The notes under the pieces are model-generated. The model did no database searches. It saw only the letters and a list, made by a program, of their open reading frames with translations, and was not told the origin of the DNA. This document shows, piece by piece, positions 8,465 to 15,722 of a stretch of DNA of 38,241 nucleotides (within the stretch, counting starts at the first letter, position 1; every line of letters begins with the position of its first letter). The position numbers and the translations under genes were made by a program. Origin of the DNA: Rubrivivax sp. (GTDB lineage: Bacteria > Pseudomonadota > Gammaproteobacteria > Burkholderiales > Burkholderiaceae_C); contig JAIYDH010000232.1 of the NCBI GenBank assembly GCA_027487585.1, positions 1 to 38,241 on the forward strand, in the 5' to 3' direction.

Positions 8465-9433
8465 TCAGTCCGCGTACTGGCCGGCCGCCTTGATGACCGG
8501 GCCCCACTTGTTGATCTCGGCCTCGACGAAGCGCTTGTGCTCGGCCGGGTTGTTGCGGGCGTCGTTGATGATCACCGCGCCCAGCGACTCCATGCTGCCG
8601 ACGAAGGCCGGGTCCTTGAGTGCCGCCTTCAGCGCCGTGTTTACGCGGGTCAGCACCGGAGCCGGCGTGCCCTTGGGGGCGTACAGACCGTGCCAGACGC
8701 CGACGTTGAAGCCCTTCAGGCCCGACTCGTCCAGCGTGGGCAGGTTGTTCAGGCCGGGCGTGCTCAGGCGGCGGCTGCTCGTCACGGCGAAGGCCTTGAC
8801 CTTGCCGCCGGCGATCTGTGCCGTGGTGTTGGTGGTCTGGTCGCACATCAGGTCGACCTGGCCGCCGAGCAGGTCGGTCATGGCCGGGCCTGTGCCCTTG
8901 TACGGGATGGTCGTCATGTCGATCTTGATGGCCTGCTGGAAAAGCAGCCCGCACAAGTGCGACGCGGCGCCCAGGCCGGCGTTGGCCAGGTTGATCTTGC
9001 CCTTGTTCGCTTCCAGCCACTTCACGAGTTCGGCATAGTTGTTCGCCGGCAGCGTGGTGCGGCCCACCAGCGTCATGGGCACGTCGTTGATCATGCCGAT
9101 GTACTCGAAGTCGTCGAGCGTCTTGTAGGGCAGGTTGCGGTACAGGGCCGGGCTGGTGGCCATGCCGATGTGGTGCAGCAGGAAGGTGTGGCCGTCGGCT
9201 GCGGCCTTGGCCACGCGGCCGGCGCCCAGCGTGCCGCCGGCGCCGCCGACGTTCTCGACGATGACGGTCGAGTTCGGGATGTTCTTCTGCATCGCCACAG
9301 CGAAGTCGCGCGCCACCTTGTCGGTGGGGCCGCCCGCCGCAAACGGCACGACGATGGTGATCGGCTTCTCCGGCCAGGCCATGGCGGCGCCAGACAGGAC
9401 GACGGCGGCCAGGGCAACGAGGGTCTTTTTCAC
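8465..9433 (-). CDS. Bug family tripartite tricarboxylate transporter substrate-binding protein
   Basis: The 322-residue protein has a signal peptide (residues 1-19, KKTLVALAAVVLSGAAMA) followed by WPEKPITIVVPFAAGGPTDKVAR, the typical start of a mature Bug/TctC receptor. Further family blocks are ENVGGAGGTLGAGRVAKA and YKGTGPAMTDLLGGQVDLMCD. Such periplasmic receptors bind small carboxylates for TctAB-type permeases or for signalling; the ligand here is unknown. The start is GTG at 9433 with GGAG 9 nt upstream. No tctA or tctB gene is adjacent, so this is an orphan receptor, common in Burkholderiales. Confidence 0.93.
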   Translation of the reverse strand: MKKTLVALAAVVLSGAAMAWPEKPITIVVPFAAGGPTDKVARDFAVAMQKNIPNSTVIVENVGGAGGTLGAGRVAKAAADGHTFLLHHIGMATSPALYRNLPYKTLDDFEYIGMINDVPMTLVGRTTLPANNYAELVKWLEANKGKINLANAGLGAASHLCGLLFQQAIKIDMTTIPYKGTGPAMTDLLGGQVDLMCDQTTNTTAQIAGGKVKAFAVTSSRRLSTPGLNNLPTLDESGLKGFNVGVWHGLYAPKGTPAPVLTRVNTALKAALKDPAFVGSMESLGAVIINDARNNPAEHKRFVEAEINKWGPVIKAAGQYAD

Positions 9434-9541
9434 GGGCTTGTCTCCGCAGATGGTGTTACGCGAGGCGCGATGGTAGGCAAGCCGCCCGGAACCGTCGCGT
9501 GGAAACTACCTATCCCCGCCTCGAACGTGGAGAAGTCCGCG

Positions 9542-9555
9542 TCACAAGCTCTCAG
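9542..9555. repeat. 14-bp copy of the palindromic element's end
   Basis: The string TCACAAGCTCTCAG is identical to 11399-11412, one end of the large palindromic element, and matches the other end at 13 of 14 positions in inverse orientation. It spans the stop codon of the CoA ligase gene (TGA at 9554-9552). It could be the scar of a lost copy of the element. Confidence 0.5.
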
Positions 9556-10859
9556 CGATAGCTGCGGGCGTCTTCGATCACCTTGCCGTCGTTGGGCAGG
9601 CTGCCTGGCTCGACAAGCTCGATGTCGGCGCGCAGCTTGGTCAGGTCGCGCACGCTCAGGGCCACGGCGTCGGCCAGGCCGGCCGGGCGCGCGTGGGCTT
9701 CCACGCGCAGCGTCAGGGTGTCGGCGGCCATTTCGCCGGCCACCACCAGGCGGCCGCGGCCGAGCTCGGGGTGGCGCTTCAGCACCTCGGCCACCTGCGC
9801 CGGGTGCACGAACATGCCGCGCACCTTGGCGGTCTGGTCGGCACGGCCCATCCAGCCCTTGATGCGGCGGTTGCTGCGGCCGGTGGGGCAGGGCCCGGGC
9901 AGCATGGCCGAGAGATCGCCGGTGCCGAAGCGCAGCATCGGGTAGTCGGGCGTGAACACCGTGACGACGACCTCGCCCACCTCGCCGTCGGGCAGCGGAT
10001 CACCGGTGCCGGGCCGCACGATCTCCACCAGCACGCCTTCGTCGACCACGAGGCCTTCTCGCGCGCTGGTTTCGTAGGCGATCACGCCCACGTCGGCCGT
10101 GGCGTAGGCCTGGTAGCCGGCGATGCCACGCTCGGCCAGCCAGTCGCGCAGGCTCGGCGGGAAGGCCTCGCCGCTGACGAGCGCCTTTTTCAGGCTGGGC
10201 AGCGCGATGCCGAGTTCGGCCGCCTTTTCCAGCAGGATGCGCAGGAAGCTCGGCGTGCCGGCGTAGGCGTCGGGGCGCAGGTGCTGCATGGCCTGCAGCT
10301 GCTGCTCGGTCTGGCCGGTGCCACCGGGGAACACCGTGCAGCCGAGCGCGAGCGCGCCGCTTTCCATGATCCAGGCGCCGGGCGTGAGGTGGTAGCTGAA
10401 GCTGTTGTGCACCAGGTCGCCGGCCTCGAAGCCGGCGGCCTGCATGGCGCGCGCGGTGCGCCAGTAGTCGGCTGCGTGGCCTTCGGGTTCGTAGATCGGC
10501 CCGGGCGACTGGTACACGCGCCGCGCCCGGCGCAAGGCGCCAGCGGTGCCGGCCGCGATGCCGGTGGCGCGCCAGCCGATGGCGCTGTAGCCGCCGAAGG
10601 GATCGGCCTCGCCGGCTGCGCGCGCCGCCTGCTGGCGTTCGAACAGCTGCTGCTTGTGCGTGACGGGCACGCGCGCCAGTGCCTCGCGGCTGTTGATGGA
10701 CGCCGCGTCGATGCCGGCCAGCGTGGCCGCCAGCGCCGGCACGGCCTGCGCGGCGCGCACCTGCGCCGGCAGTGCGGCCATCAGGGCTGCTTCGCGCACG
10801 GCGGGGTCGCGCAGGGCCAGGGGGTCGATCGCGTGGGGGGCGGGGGTGGGAGCGTTCAC
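9552..10859 (-). CDS. Phenylacetate--CoA ligase (PaaK)-like adenylate-forming enzyme
   Basis: The 435-residue protein is related to PaaK, which activates aryl acids as acyl-AMP and then CoA thioesters. Family marks are RVYQSPGPIYEPEG near residue 116, DLVHNSFSYHLTPGAWIMESG, GTPSFLRILLEKA, SGEAFPPSLRDWL, the adenine-binding QAYATADVGVIAYE and LRFGTGDLSAML. The substrate is unknown. The start is GTG at 10859, overlapping the stop of the MmcQ-like gene by 4 nt, so the two are coupled. PaaK-like genes often end ABC-transporter/acyl-CoA ligase clusters in this order; only a fragment of such a ligase remains upstream. Confidence 0.88.
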   Translation of the reverse strand: MNAPTPAPHAIDPLALRDPAVREAALMAALPAQVRAAQAVPALAATLAGIDAASINSREALARVPVTHKQQLFERQQAARAAGEADPFGGYSAIGWRATGIAAGTAGALRRARRVYQSPGPIYEPEGHAADYWRTARAMQAAGFEAGDLVHNSFSYHLTPGAWIMESGALALGCTVFPGGTGQTEQQLQAMQHLRPDAYAGTPSFLRILLEKAAELGIALPSLKKALVSGEAFPPSLRDWLAERGIAGYQAYATADVGVIAYETSAREGLVVDEGVLVEIVRPGTGDPLPDGEVGEVVVTVFTPDYPMLRFGTGDLSAMLPGPCPTGRSNRRIKGWMGRADQTAKVRGMFVHPAQVAEVLKRHPELGRGRLVVAGEMAADTLTLRVEAHARPAGLADAVALSVRDLTKLRADIELVEPGSLPNDGKVIEDARSYR

Positions 10860-11233
10860 AGCAGTCCGAGTTCGCGTTGCAGCTTCTTCGTCAGCCCGGC
10901 CGCGACCAGCGCGTGCGAGCGGCGGACAAGCTCGTCCAGGTCATGGGCCGCAAGGCCGTGCGGGTGCTTCACCTGCACCCACTTCGCGCGGGCGAGGTAG
11001 GGCGCCGGCGTCACGCCCGGCACCGCGGTGAGTTCGAGAAAGCGCTCGGCGTCGACCTTGAAGTTGATGACGCGCGCCAGTCCTGACGCATCGGGGAGGT
11101 AGATGACGAACATCTTCTCGCCGACGCTGTGCACCAGATCAGCGCCCCACTTCACGCTCTCGGTGGCGCCGGGCAGGGTGGCGCTCAGCGCGCGCTGGGG
11201 TTCGAAGTCCGCCGCGGCGCGTCGGGTGGCCAT
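10856..11233 (-). CDS. MmcQ/YjbR family protein
   Basis: The 125-residue product (from ATG 11233, MATRRAAADFEPQRAL) resembles the small MmcQ/YjbR family: LPGATESVKWGADLVHSVGEKMFVIYL, then a central sheet, then YLARAKWVQVKHPHGL and a terminal helix with LVRRSHALVAAGL. The fold resembles the double-wing domain of CyaY-like DNA-binding proteins; the biological role is unknown. I reject the longer start at 11377 because that extension lies inside the palindromic element. It overlaps the CoA ligase gene by 4 nt. Confidence 0.87.
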   Translation of the reverse strand: MATRRAAADFEPQRALSATLPGATESVKWGADLVHSVGEKMFVIYLPDASGLARVINFKVDAERFLELTAVPGVTPAPYLARAKWVQVKHPHGLAAHDLDELVRRSHALVAAGLTKKLQRELGLL

Positions 11234-11246
11234 CGTGCGCGATCGC

Positions 11247-11412
11247 TCAGAGCTTGTGAAGTATTCCGGCGCGTCCGAGCGGGCGTCCGAAACGGTGTCG
11301 ATCCAGGCGCAAAGCGCAGCCGTAGCCCGGACTACGGCGAGCATTTGCAACGACGAGCGGCGCCGTTTCGGGCGCACGAGCGGGCGTGACGGAATGCTTC
11401 ACAAGCTCTCAG
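11247..11412. repeat. 166-bp imperfect palindromic element with terminal inverted repeats (MITE-like)
   Basis: The ends are inverted copies: 11249-11268 reads AGAGCTTGTGAAGTATTCCG, and the complement of 11390-11409 reads the same with a single C/T difference. The interior is also nearly self-complementary, with CCCGAAACGG and CCGAAACGG in the arms and CCGTAG-CCCGGA-CTACGG at the centre. A transcript could fold into one long hairpin. It has no coding potential, like a non-autonomous mobile element or large intergenic hairpin repeat. It separates the mmcQ-like gene from a truncated acyl-CoA synthetase. Confidence 0.75.
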
Positions 11413-11426
11413 TCTTCGCCGGCTTC

Positions 11427-11582
11427 TCAGTGTGCCAGGCCGCAAGCCAGGTGCCGCACCAGCACCGCGAGCTCGGCCCACGTCGTGGTCTGCCAGATGC
11501 CGTAGACCTTCTCGCGCAGGGCCGGCGCCGAGGGGCGCGCCTTTGCGTGGTCGAGCATCAGACGGGGGAACGTCGTCGGCAC
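11427..11582 (-). pseudogene. N-terminal remnant of an AMP-binding acyl-CoA synthetase
   Basis: A 51-codon frame starts with GTG at 11582 and ends with TGA at 11427. FPRLMLDHAKARPSAPALRE (residues 5-24), then VYGIWQTTTWAEL and LVRHLACGLAH, match the first 50 residues of long-chain acyl-CoA synthetases, which normally exceed 550 residues. All catalytic parts are missing. The sequence breaks about 15 bp before the palindromic element. A good AGGAG ribosome-binding site lies 9 nt upstream, and a promoter with a Crp/Fnr-type operator precedes it, so the control region outlived the gene. An alternative, a genuine small protein, is unlikely. Confidence 0.8.
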
Positions 11583-11621
11583 TGTCTTGTCTCCTGGGTT
11601 CTTGTTGGACCCTGAGCGCTC

Positions 11622-11665
11622 ATTCTGGGCATCACTTTGACGCCATTTTGTCGTTCCGACGACAA
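11622..11665 (-). promoter_or_regulatory. Crp/Fnr-type operator with promoter of the acyl-CoA synthetase remnant
   Basis: At 11648-11665 stands the perfect palindrome TTGTCGT-TCCG-ACGACAA, the size and spacing of Crp/Fnr-family sites. On the minus strand a CAGAAT -10 box lies at 11627-11622, which predicts a start near 11615. The operator centre (11656.5) is then 41.5 bp upstream, the standard position for class II activation. The adjacent Crp/Fnr gene diverges from here, so it is the likely binder and may also regulate itself. Confidence 0.7.
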
Positions 11666-11708
11666 TTACCGGGTTCGCACTGACAGGTGTTTACCCCGTG
11701 CCCCGACC

Positions 11709-12443
11709 ATGGCGACGAATGCCCTCCCGTCAGCAAACCATGCCAGCGCGGTGCGCAGCTCGCAGTCGCGGGCGGCCGAGCGCGACGATCTGGCCTCGGT
11801 GCCCTGGCTCGGCCTGATCGAGGCCGAGCACCAGGCCCGCGTGGTGGCCGATCTGCGGGTCATCGACGTGCAGCCCGGCGAGGTGCTGTGCCGTGTCGGC
11901 CGCGCCGCCGTGTGGTGGCTTGGCGTGATCGACGGCCTCTTGAAGATGAGCAACGACAGCAGCGACGGCCTGCCGATCACCTTCACCGGCATCACCAGCG
12001 GCGGCTGGTTCGGCGAAGGCACGGTGCTGAAGAACGAGGTCTATCGCTACAACATCCAGGCCTTGCGGCCCAGCGTGGTGGCGGGTATCCCGACGGACAC
12101 CTTCCACTGGCTGCTCGGCCGCAGCATCGCCTTCAACCGCTTCGTCATGAACCAGCTCAACGAGCGGCTGGGCCAGTTCATCGCCGCGCGCGAAATCGAC
12201 CGCCTCACCCACCCCGACGAGCGCGTGGCGCGCAACCTGGCGGCACTGTTCCACCCGGTGCTGTACCCGGGCGTGGGCCAGCGGCTGCGCATCACGCAGC
12301 AGGAGCTCGGCTACCTCGTGGGCCTGAGCCGCCAGCGCGTGAACGAGGCGCTCACGGCGCTGGACGCGGCCGGCGTCATCCGCGTCGAGTACGGCGGCGT
12401 GCGCGTGCTCGATCTGGAGCGGCTGCGGCGCTACGCCGCCTGA
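11709..12443 (+). CDS. Crp/Fnr family transcriptional regulator
   Basis: The 244-residue protein has an N-terminal cyclic-nucleotide-binding-type barrel (about residues 30-150, with VQPGEVLCRVGR and GGWFGEGTVLKNE) and a C-terminal winged helix. The HTH is in QELGYLVGLSRQRVNEALTAL (about residues 196-216), with the recognition helix SRQRVNEAL. No Fnr-type cysteine cluster is present at the N-terminus, so oxygen sensing by Fe-S is unlikely; the ligand is unknown. I took ATG 11709 (MATNALPS) over the start at 11637 because the operator lies in that stretch. Its divergent target, an acyl-CoA synthetase, is now truncated. Confidence 0.92.
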   Translation: MATNALPSANHASAVRSSQSRAAERDDLASVPWLGLIEAEHQARVVADLRVIDVQPGEVLCRVGRAAVWWLGVIDGLLKMSNDSSDGLPITFTGITSGGWFGEGTVLKNEVYRYNIQALRPSVVAGIPTDTFHWLLGRSIAFNRFVMNQLNERLGQFIAAREIDRLTHPDERVARNLAALFHPVLYPGVGQRLRITQQELGYLVGLSRQRVNEALTALDAAGVIRVEYGGVRVLDLERLRRYAA

Positions 12444-12502
12444 TGCCAAGAAGGGGCTTTGGCCGCAATGGCCCGAGGACCTGGGGGAGCAGCCGGTGAT
12501 CA

Positions 12503-12526
12503 GCCGCGCCGTGCGTGCGGCGCGGC
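12503..12526 (+). terminator. GC hairpin after the Crp/Fnr gene
   Basis: GCCGCGCCG and CGGCGCGGC form a perfect 9-bp stem around a 6-nt loop, 60 bp past the regulator stop. No T-run follows on either strand, so it may slow or end transcription only weakly, or act as a 3' stabiliser. Confidence 0.45.
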
Positions 12527-12579
12527 CCGGCGGGCGCTGGCGGGCGCGAAATGAGGGGTGCATCAGGAAGCCCCCGGCT

Positions 12580-12831
12580 TTAGGCGCGGCGGCGACGGGC
12601 GACGAAGCCCACCAAGGCCAGGGCGGCCGCGAGCATGGCGGCAGTGCCGGCCTCGGGCACCGAGGTCATCGTCGCCGTGAAGTGGTCGACGCGGCCGGCG
12701 CAGCCCAGCGTGCTGAAGCCGAACTGCTAGCAGTCGCCGACGGCGCCGTTGTTGCTGTTGAACGAGCTGGCCGAGCCGTTCAGGTGGGCCTGCAGCGCAC
12801 TGCAGGTCCCCATTGCACGGGGCAAGCATGA
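12580..12831 (-). pseudogene. PEP-CTERM sorting-signal protein, 3' remnant with in-frame stop
   Basis: On the minus strand, the frame ending with TAA at 12580 encodes a classic PEP-CTERM tail: SVPEAGTAAMLAAALALVGF then VARRRRA, i.e. the PEP-like motif, a membrane helix and a basic end. Such tails are cut by exosortase and anchor envelope or biofilm proteins. Upstream in the same frame are a Ser/Asn/Gly-rich stretch (GSASSFNSNNGAVGDC) and a TAG at 12729-12727, where CAG (Gln) would fit. There is no signal peptide or start before the M16 promoter. It is therefore a truncated, stop-interrupted remnant, but implies exosortase in the genome or its ancestors. Confidence 0.8.
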
Positions 12832-12870
12832 ATCGTGCGTGACCGAGGCCGGTCTCGATGGGCTGCCCCC

Positions 12871-12906
12871 CCTGGGGGCGGGGCTGCAGCCCCCTACACT
12901 GGCCCC
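12871..12906 (+). promoter_or_regulatory. Leaderless-type promoter of the M16 peptidase gene
   Basis: TACACT at 12895-12900 is a good -10 hexamer exactly 6 nt before the ATG at 12907, which places the transcription start on the start codon. Just upstream lies the perfect palindrome GGGGCTGCAGCCCC (12880-12893), preceded by a C7-T-G5 run. No -35 box of the usual type is seen. Confidence 0.5.
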
Positions 12907-15693
12907 ATGCGCGCACTGAACCTTGTTTTTTCACGCCTCGTGCCGGTCAGCCTGGCTCTGTGCCTGTGGGCCGCGGCTTCCCCGGTGTCTGCACAGGGGC
13001 AGCCCTCGCCAGGCCCGGCCCCGGTGGCCGTGACCATCGTCGAAGGCATCGCCGAGTACCGCCTGGCCAACGGCCTGCAGGTGCTGCTGGTGCCCGACGA
13101 CAGCAAGCCCACCACCACCGTCAACGTCACTTACCGCGTGGGCAGCCGGCACGAGAACTACGGCGAAACCGGCATGGCGCACCTGCTGGAACACCTGCTG
13201 TTCAAGGGCACGCCGACGACGAAGAACGCCATGGCCGAGTTCTCGCGCCGCGGCCTGCGCGCCAACGGCAGCACCTGGACCGATCGCACCAACTACTTCG
13301 CCAGCTTCGCCGCCGACGACGCCAACCTGCGCTGGTACTTGAGCTGGCAGGCCGACATCATGGTCAACAGCTTCATCGCGAAGAGTGACCTCGAGACCGA
13401 GATGACGGTGGTGCGCAACGAGTTCGAGGCTGGCGAGAACAACCCCGGCGGCGTGCTTTTCGAACGCCTGTTGGGCACGATGTACGACTGGCACAACTAC
13501 GGCAAGAGCACGATCGGCGCGCGCACCGACATCGAGAACGTCGACATCTCGCGGCTGCAGGTCTTCTACCGCCGCTACTACCAGCCCGACAACGCCACGC
13601 TCATCGTCGCCGGCAAGTTCGACACGGCCCAGGTGCTGGCCTGGGTGCAGCAGAGCTTCGGCGCCATTCCGAAGCCCACACGCGTGCTCGAGCCCACGTA
13701 CACGCTCGACCCGGCACAGGACGGCGAGCGCGTCGTCACGATGCGGCGCGTCGGTGGCGCGCCGCTCATCTACATCGGCTACCACGTGCCGCCCGGCCCG
13801 CACCCCGACTTCGCCGCGGCGCAGATGCTGGCGCAGGTGCTGGGTGACACCCCTGGCGGCCGGCTGCACAAGCGCGTGGTCGAGAAGGGCCAGGCGGCGC
13901 AGGCCTTCAGCGCCACGCTGGCCTGGGCCGAGCCGTCTTCGCTGATCGTCGGCGCGGCGCTCGCGCCGGGGCAGGACATGGCCGTGGCGCGTGCGGCGAT
14001 GACGGCCGTGCTCGACGGCGTGGCCACCGAGCCCGTCACGGCCGAGGAACTGCAGCGTGCGCGCCAGGCCTGGCTCAACAACTGGGACAACGGCTTCGCC
14101 GACCCCGAGCGCATCGGCGTGGCGCTGTCCGAGGCCATCGCGCAGGGCGACTGGCGCCTGTACTTCCTGGCCCGCGACCGCGTGCGCGCGGTGACGCTGG
14201 ACGACGTCAACCGCGTGGCACGCGCCTTCCTGAAACGCGACAACCGCAGCGTCGCGATCTACGAGCCGGTGCGTGCGGCCGACCGCGCGCCCACGCCAGC
14301 CAAGGTCGATGTGGCGCGGCTGGTCGAGGGCTACAAAGGCGACGCCGCCGCCGCGCTGGCCGAGGCCTTCGATCCGCGCCCGGCGACGCTCGATGCGCGC
14401 ACCGTGGTGGGCCAGGTGAATGCCCAAGAGAAGGGCCCGGCACGCCTGCGCTACGCGCTGCTGCCCAAGGGCACGCGCGGCCGCGCGGTGCGTTTCCAGC
14501 TCGCGCTGCACCACGGCACCGAGAAGTCGCTGTTCGGCCAGCGCACCGTGGCGCAGCTGGCCGGCGCGCTCATCGACAAGGGCGGTGCGGGTCTGACGCG
14601 GCAGCAGATCGCCGACCGCTTCGAGGAGCTGCAGGCGCAGGTTTCGATCCAGGGCACAGGCGAGTCGATCTGGGTCTCGGTCGTGACACGGCGCGAGCGA
14701 CTGCCGGCCGTCATCGAGCTGATCGGCCGGCTGCTGCGCGAACCGGCCTTCGAGGCCGGCCCGCTGGAAGAAGCGCGCAGCCAGTGGCTCGTGGGCCTCG
14801 AAGAAGCCCGCGAAGACCCCAGCGCTGTGGTCGACAAGCGCCTAGAGCGCCATGGCAACCCCTGGCCGGTGGGCGACCTGCGCCACGTGCCCGACTTCGC
14901 CGAGGAAGCGGCGGCGGTCAAGGCCGTCACGCTCGACCAGGTCAAGGCCTTCCACCGCCGCTTCGTGAGTGCGCAGCGTGGCGAATTCGCGGCCGTTGGC
15001 GACATGGACGTGGCCGCCGTGCGCAGCGCACTGGCCAAGGCCTTTGGCGACTGGCGCCAGCCCGCCGGCGGCCCCGAGCCGCAAGCCCGCGTGCCGCGGC
15101 CGCGGGCGCCGGTGGCGGCGCAGCGCTTCGTCGAGGCGACACCCGACAAGGCCAATGCCAACCTGGCCGCGCGGCTGGTGCTGCCCATCGACGACCGCCA
15201 TCCCGACCACCCGGCGCTGCTGCTCGCCAACCAGGTGTTCGGGCGCGACACCGACTCGCGCCTGTGGACGCGCATCCGCGAGAACGAAGGCCTGAGCTAC
15301 GACGTGCGCAGCTGGTTCGACTTCCCGGTGCAGGACCTCGGCACCACCTGGACCGTGACCGCCATCTTCGCGCCGCAGAATCAGCCGCGGGTCGAGAAGG
15401 CGCTGCAGGAAGAACTCTCGCGCTCGCTGGCCGATGGCTTCACGCAGGCCGAGCTTGAACAAGGCCGCGCCGGCCTGCTGAAGAGCCGGCAGCTCGCGCG
15501 GGCGCAGGACGGCGTGCTGGTCGGGCGGCTCGCCGGCAACCTGTACCACGAGCGCCGCTTCGAACGCGAGCAGCAGCTCGACGACGCGCTCGCCCGCGTC
15601 ACGCTGGCCCAGCTCAACGCCGCCTGGCGCCGCCACATCGACCCGGCCAAGCTCGTCACTGCCTGGGGCGGCGACTTCCGCGCCAAGCCCTGA
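12907..15693 (+). CDS. M16 family zinc metallopeptidase (pitrilysin-like)
   Basis: The 928-residue protein begins with a signal peptide (about residues 1-30, ending PVSAQG), so it acts in the periplasm. The inverted zinc motif HxxEH is in GMAHLLEHLLFKGTP (about residues 92-106) with the third ligand in EMTVVRNEFEAGENN. It is a tandem M16 protein: N-terminal active domain, M16C middle parts, and a second, degenerate copy from about residue 510 that lacks HxxEH. This matches two-domain M16 peptidases of about 900 residues that degrade peptides. I chose ATG 12907 for the signal peptide and promoter position. Confidence 0.94.
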   Translation: MRALNLVFSRLVPVSLALCLWAAASPVSAQGQPSPGPAPVAVTIVEGIAEYRLANGLQVLLVPDDSKPTTTVNVTYRVGSRHENYGETGMAHLLEHLLFKGTPTTKNAMAEFSRRGLRANGSTWTDRTNYFASFAADDANLRWYLSWQADIMVNSFIAKSDLETEMTVVRNEFEAGENNPGGVLFERLLGTMYDWHNYGKSTIGARTDIENVDISRLQVFYRRYYQPDNATLIVAGKFDTAQVLAWVQQSFGAIPKPTRVLEPTYTLDPAQDGERVVTMRRVGGAPLIYIGYHVPPGPHPDFAAAQMLAQVLGDTPGGRLHKRVVEKGQAAQAFSATLAWAEPSSLIVGAALAPGQDMAVARAAMTAVLDGVATEPVTAEELQRARQAWLNNWDNGFADPERIGVALSEAIAQGDWRLYFLARDRVRAVTLDDVNRVARAFLKRDNRSVAIYEPVRAADRAPTPAKVDVARLVEGYKGDAAAALAEAFDPRPATLDARTVVGQVNAQEKGPARLRYALLPKGTRGRAVRFQLALHHGTEKSLFGQRTVAQLAGALIDKGGAGLTRQQIADRFEELQAQVSIQGTGESIWVSVVTRRERLPAVIELIGRLLREPAFEAGPLEEARSQWLVGLEEAREDPSAVVDKRLERHGNPWPVGDLRHVPDFAEEAAAVKAVTLDQVKAFHRRFVSAQRGEFAAVGDMDVAAVRSALAKAFGDWRQPAGGPEPQARVPRPRAPVAAQRFVEATPDKANANLAARLVLPIDDRHPDHPALLLANQVFGRDTDSRLWTRIRENEGLSYDVRSWFDFPVQDLGTTWTVTAIFAPQNQPRVEKALQEELSRSLADGFTQAELEQGRAGLLKSRQLARAQDGVLVGRLAGNLYHERRFEREQQLDDALARVTLAQLNAAWRRHIDPAKLVTAWGGDFRAKP

Positions 15694-15722
15694 CGGCTGG
15701 CGCACGCACAGGGGGCCGCACC

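Larger units (their letters stand above)
12444..12906. other. 463-bp gap holding a hairpin, a PEP-CTERM remnant and a promoter
   Basis: Between the Crp/Fnr and M16 genes there is no intact gene. The stretch contains a strong hairpin (12503-12526), the decayed 3' end of a PEP-CTERM gene on the minus strand (12580-12831) and a leaderless-type promoter for the M16 gene. Nothing else was recognised. Confidence 0.7.

Noticed and set aside
8465..9433. Possible complete TctABC transporter
   Set aside because: No tctA- or tctB-like membrane gene lies nearby; only the receptor is present.
12563..12934. 123-residue minus-strand frame over the PEP-CTERM remnant
   Set aside because: It is in a different frame from the clear PEP-CTERM tail and has no recognisable features.
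12931..14514. 527-codon frame antisense to the M16 gene, rich in His, Arg and Val
   Set aside because: It is a codon-bias shadow of the M16 coding sequence.
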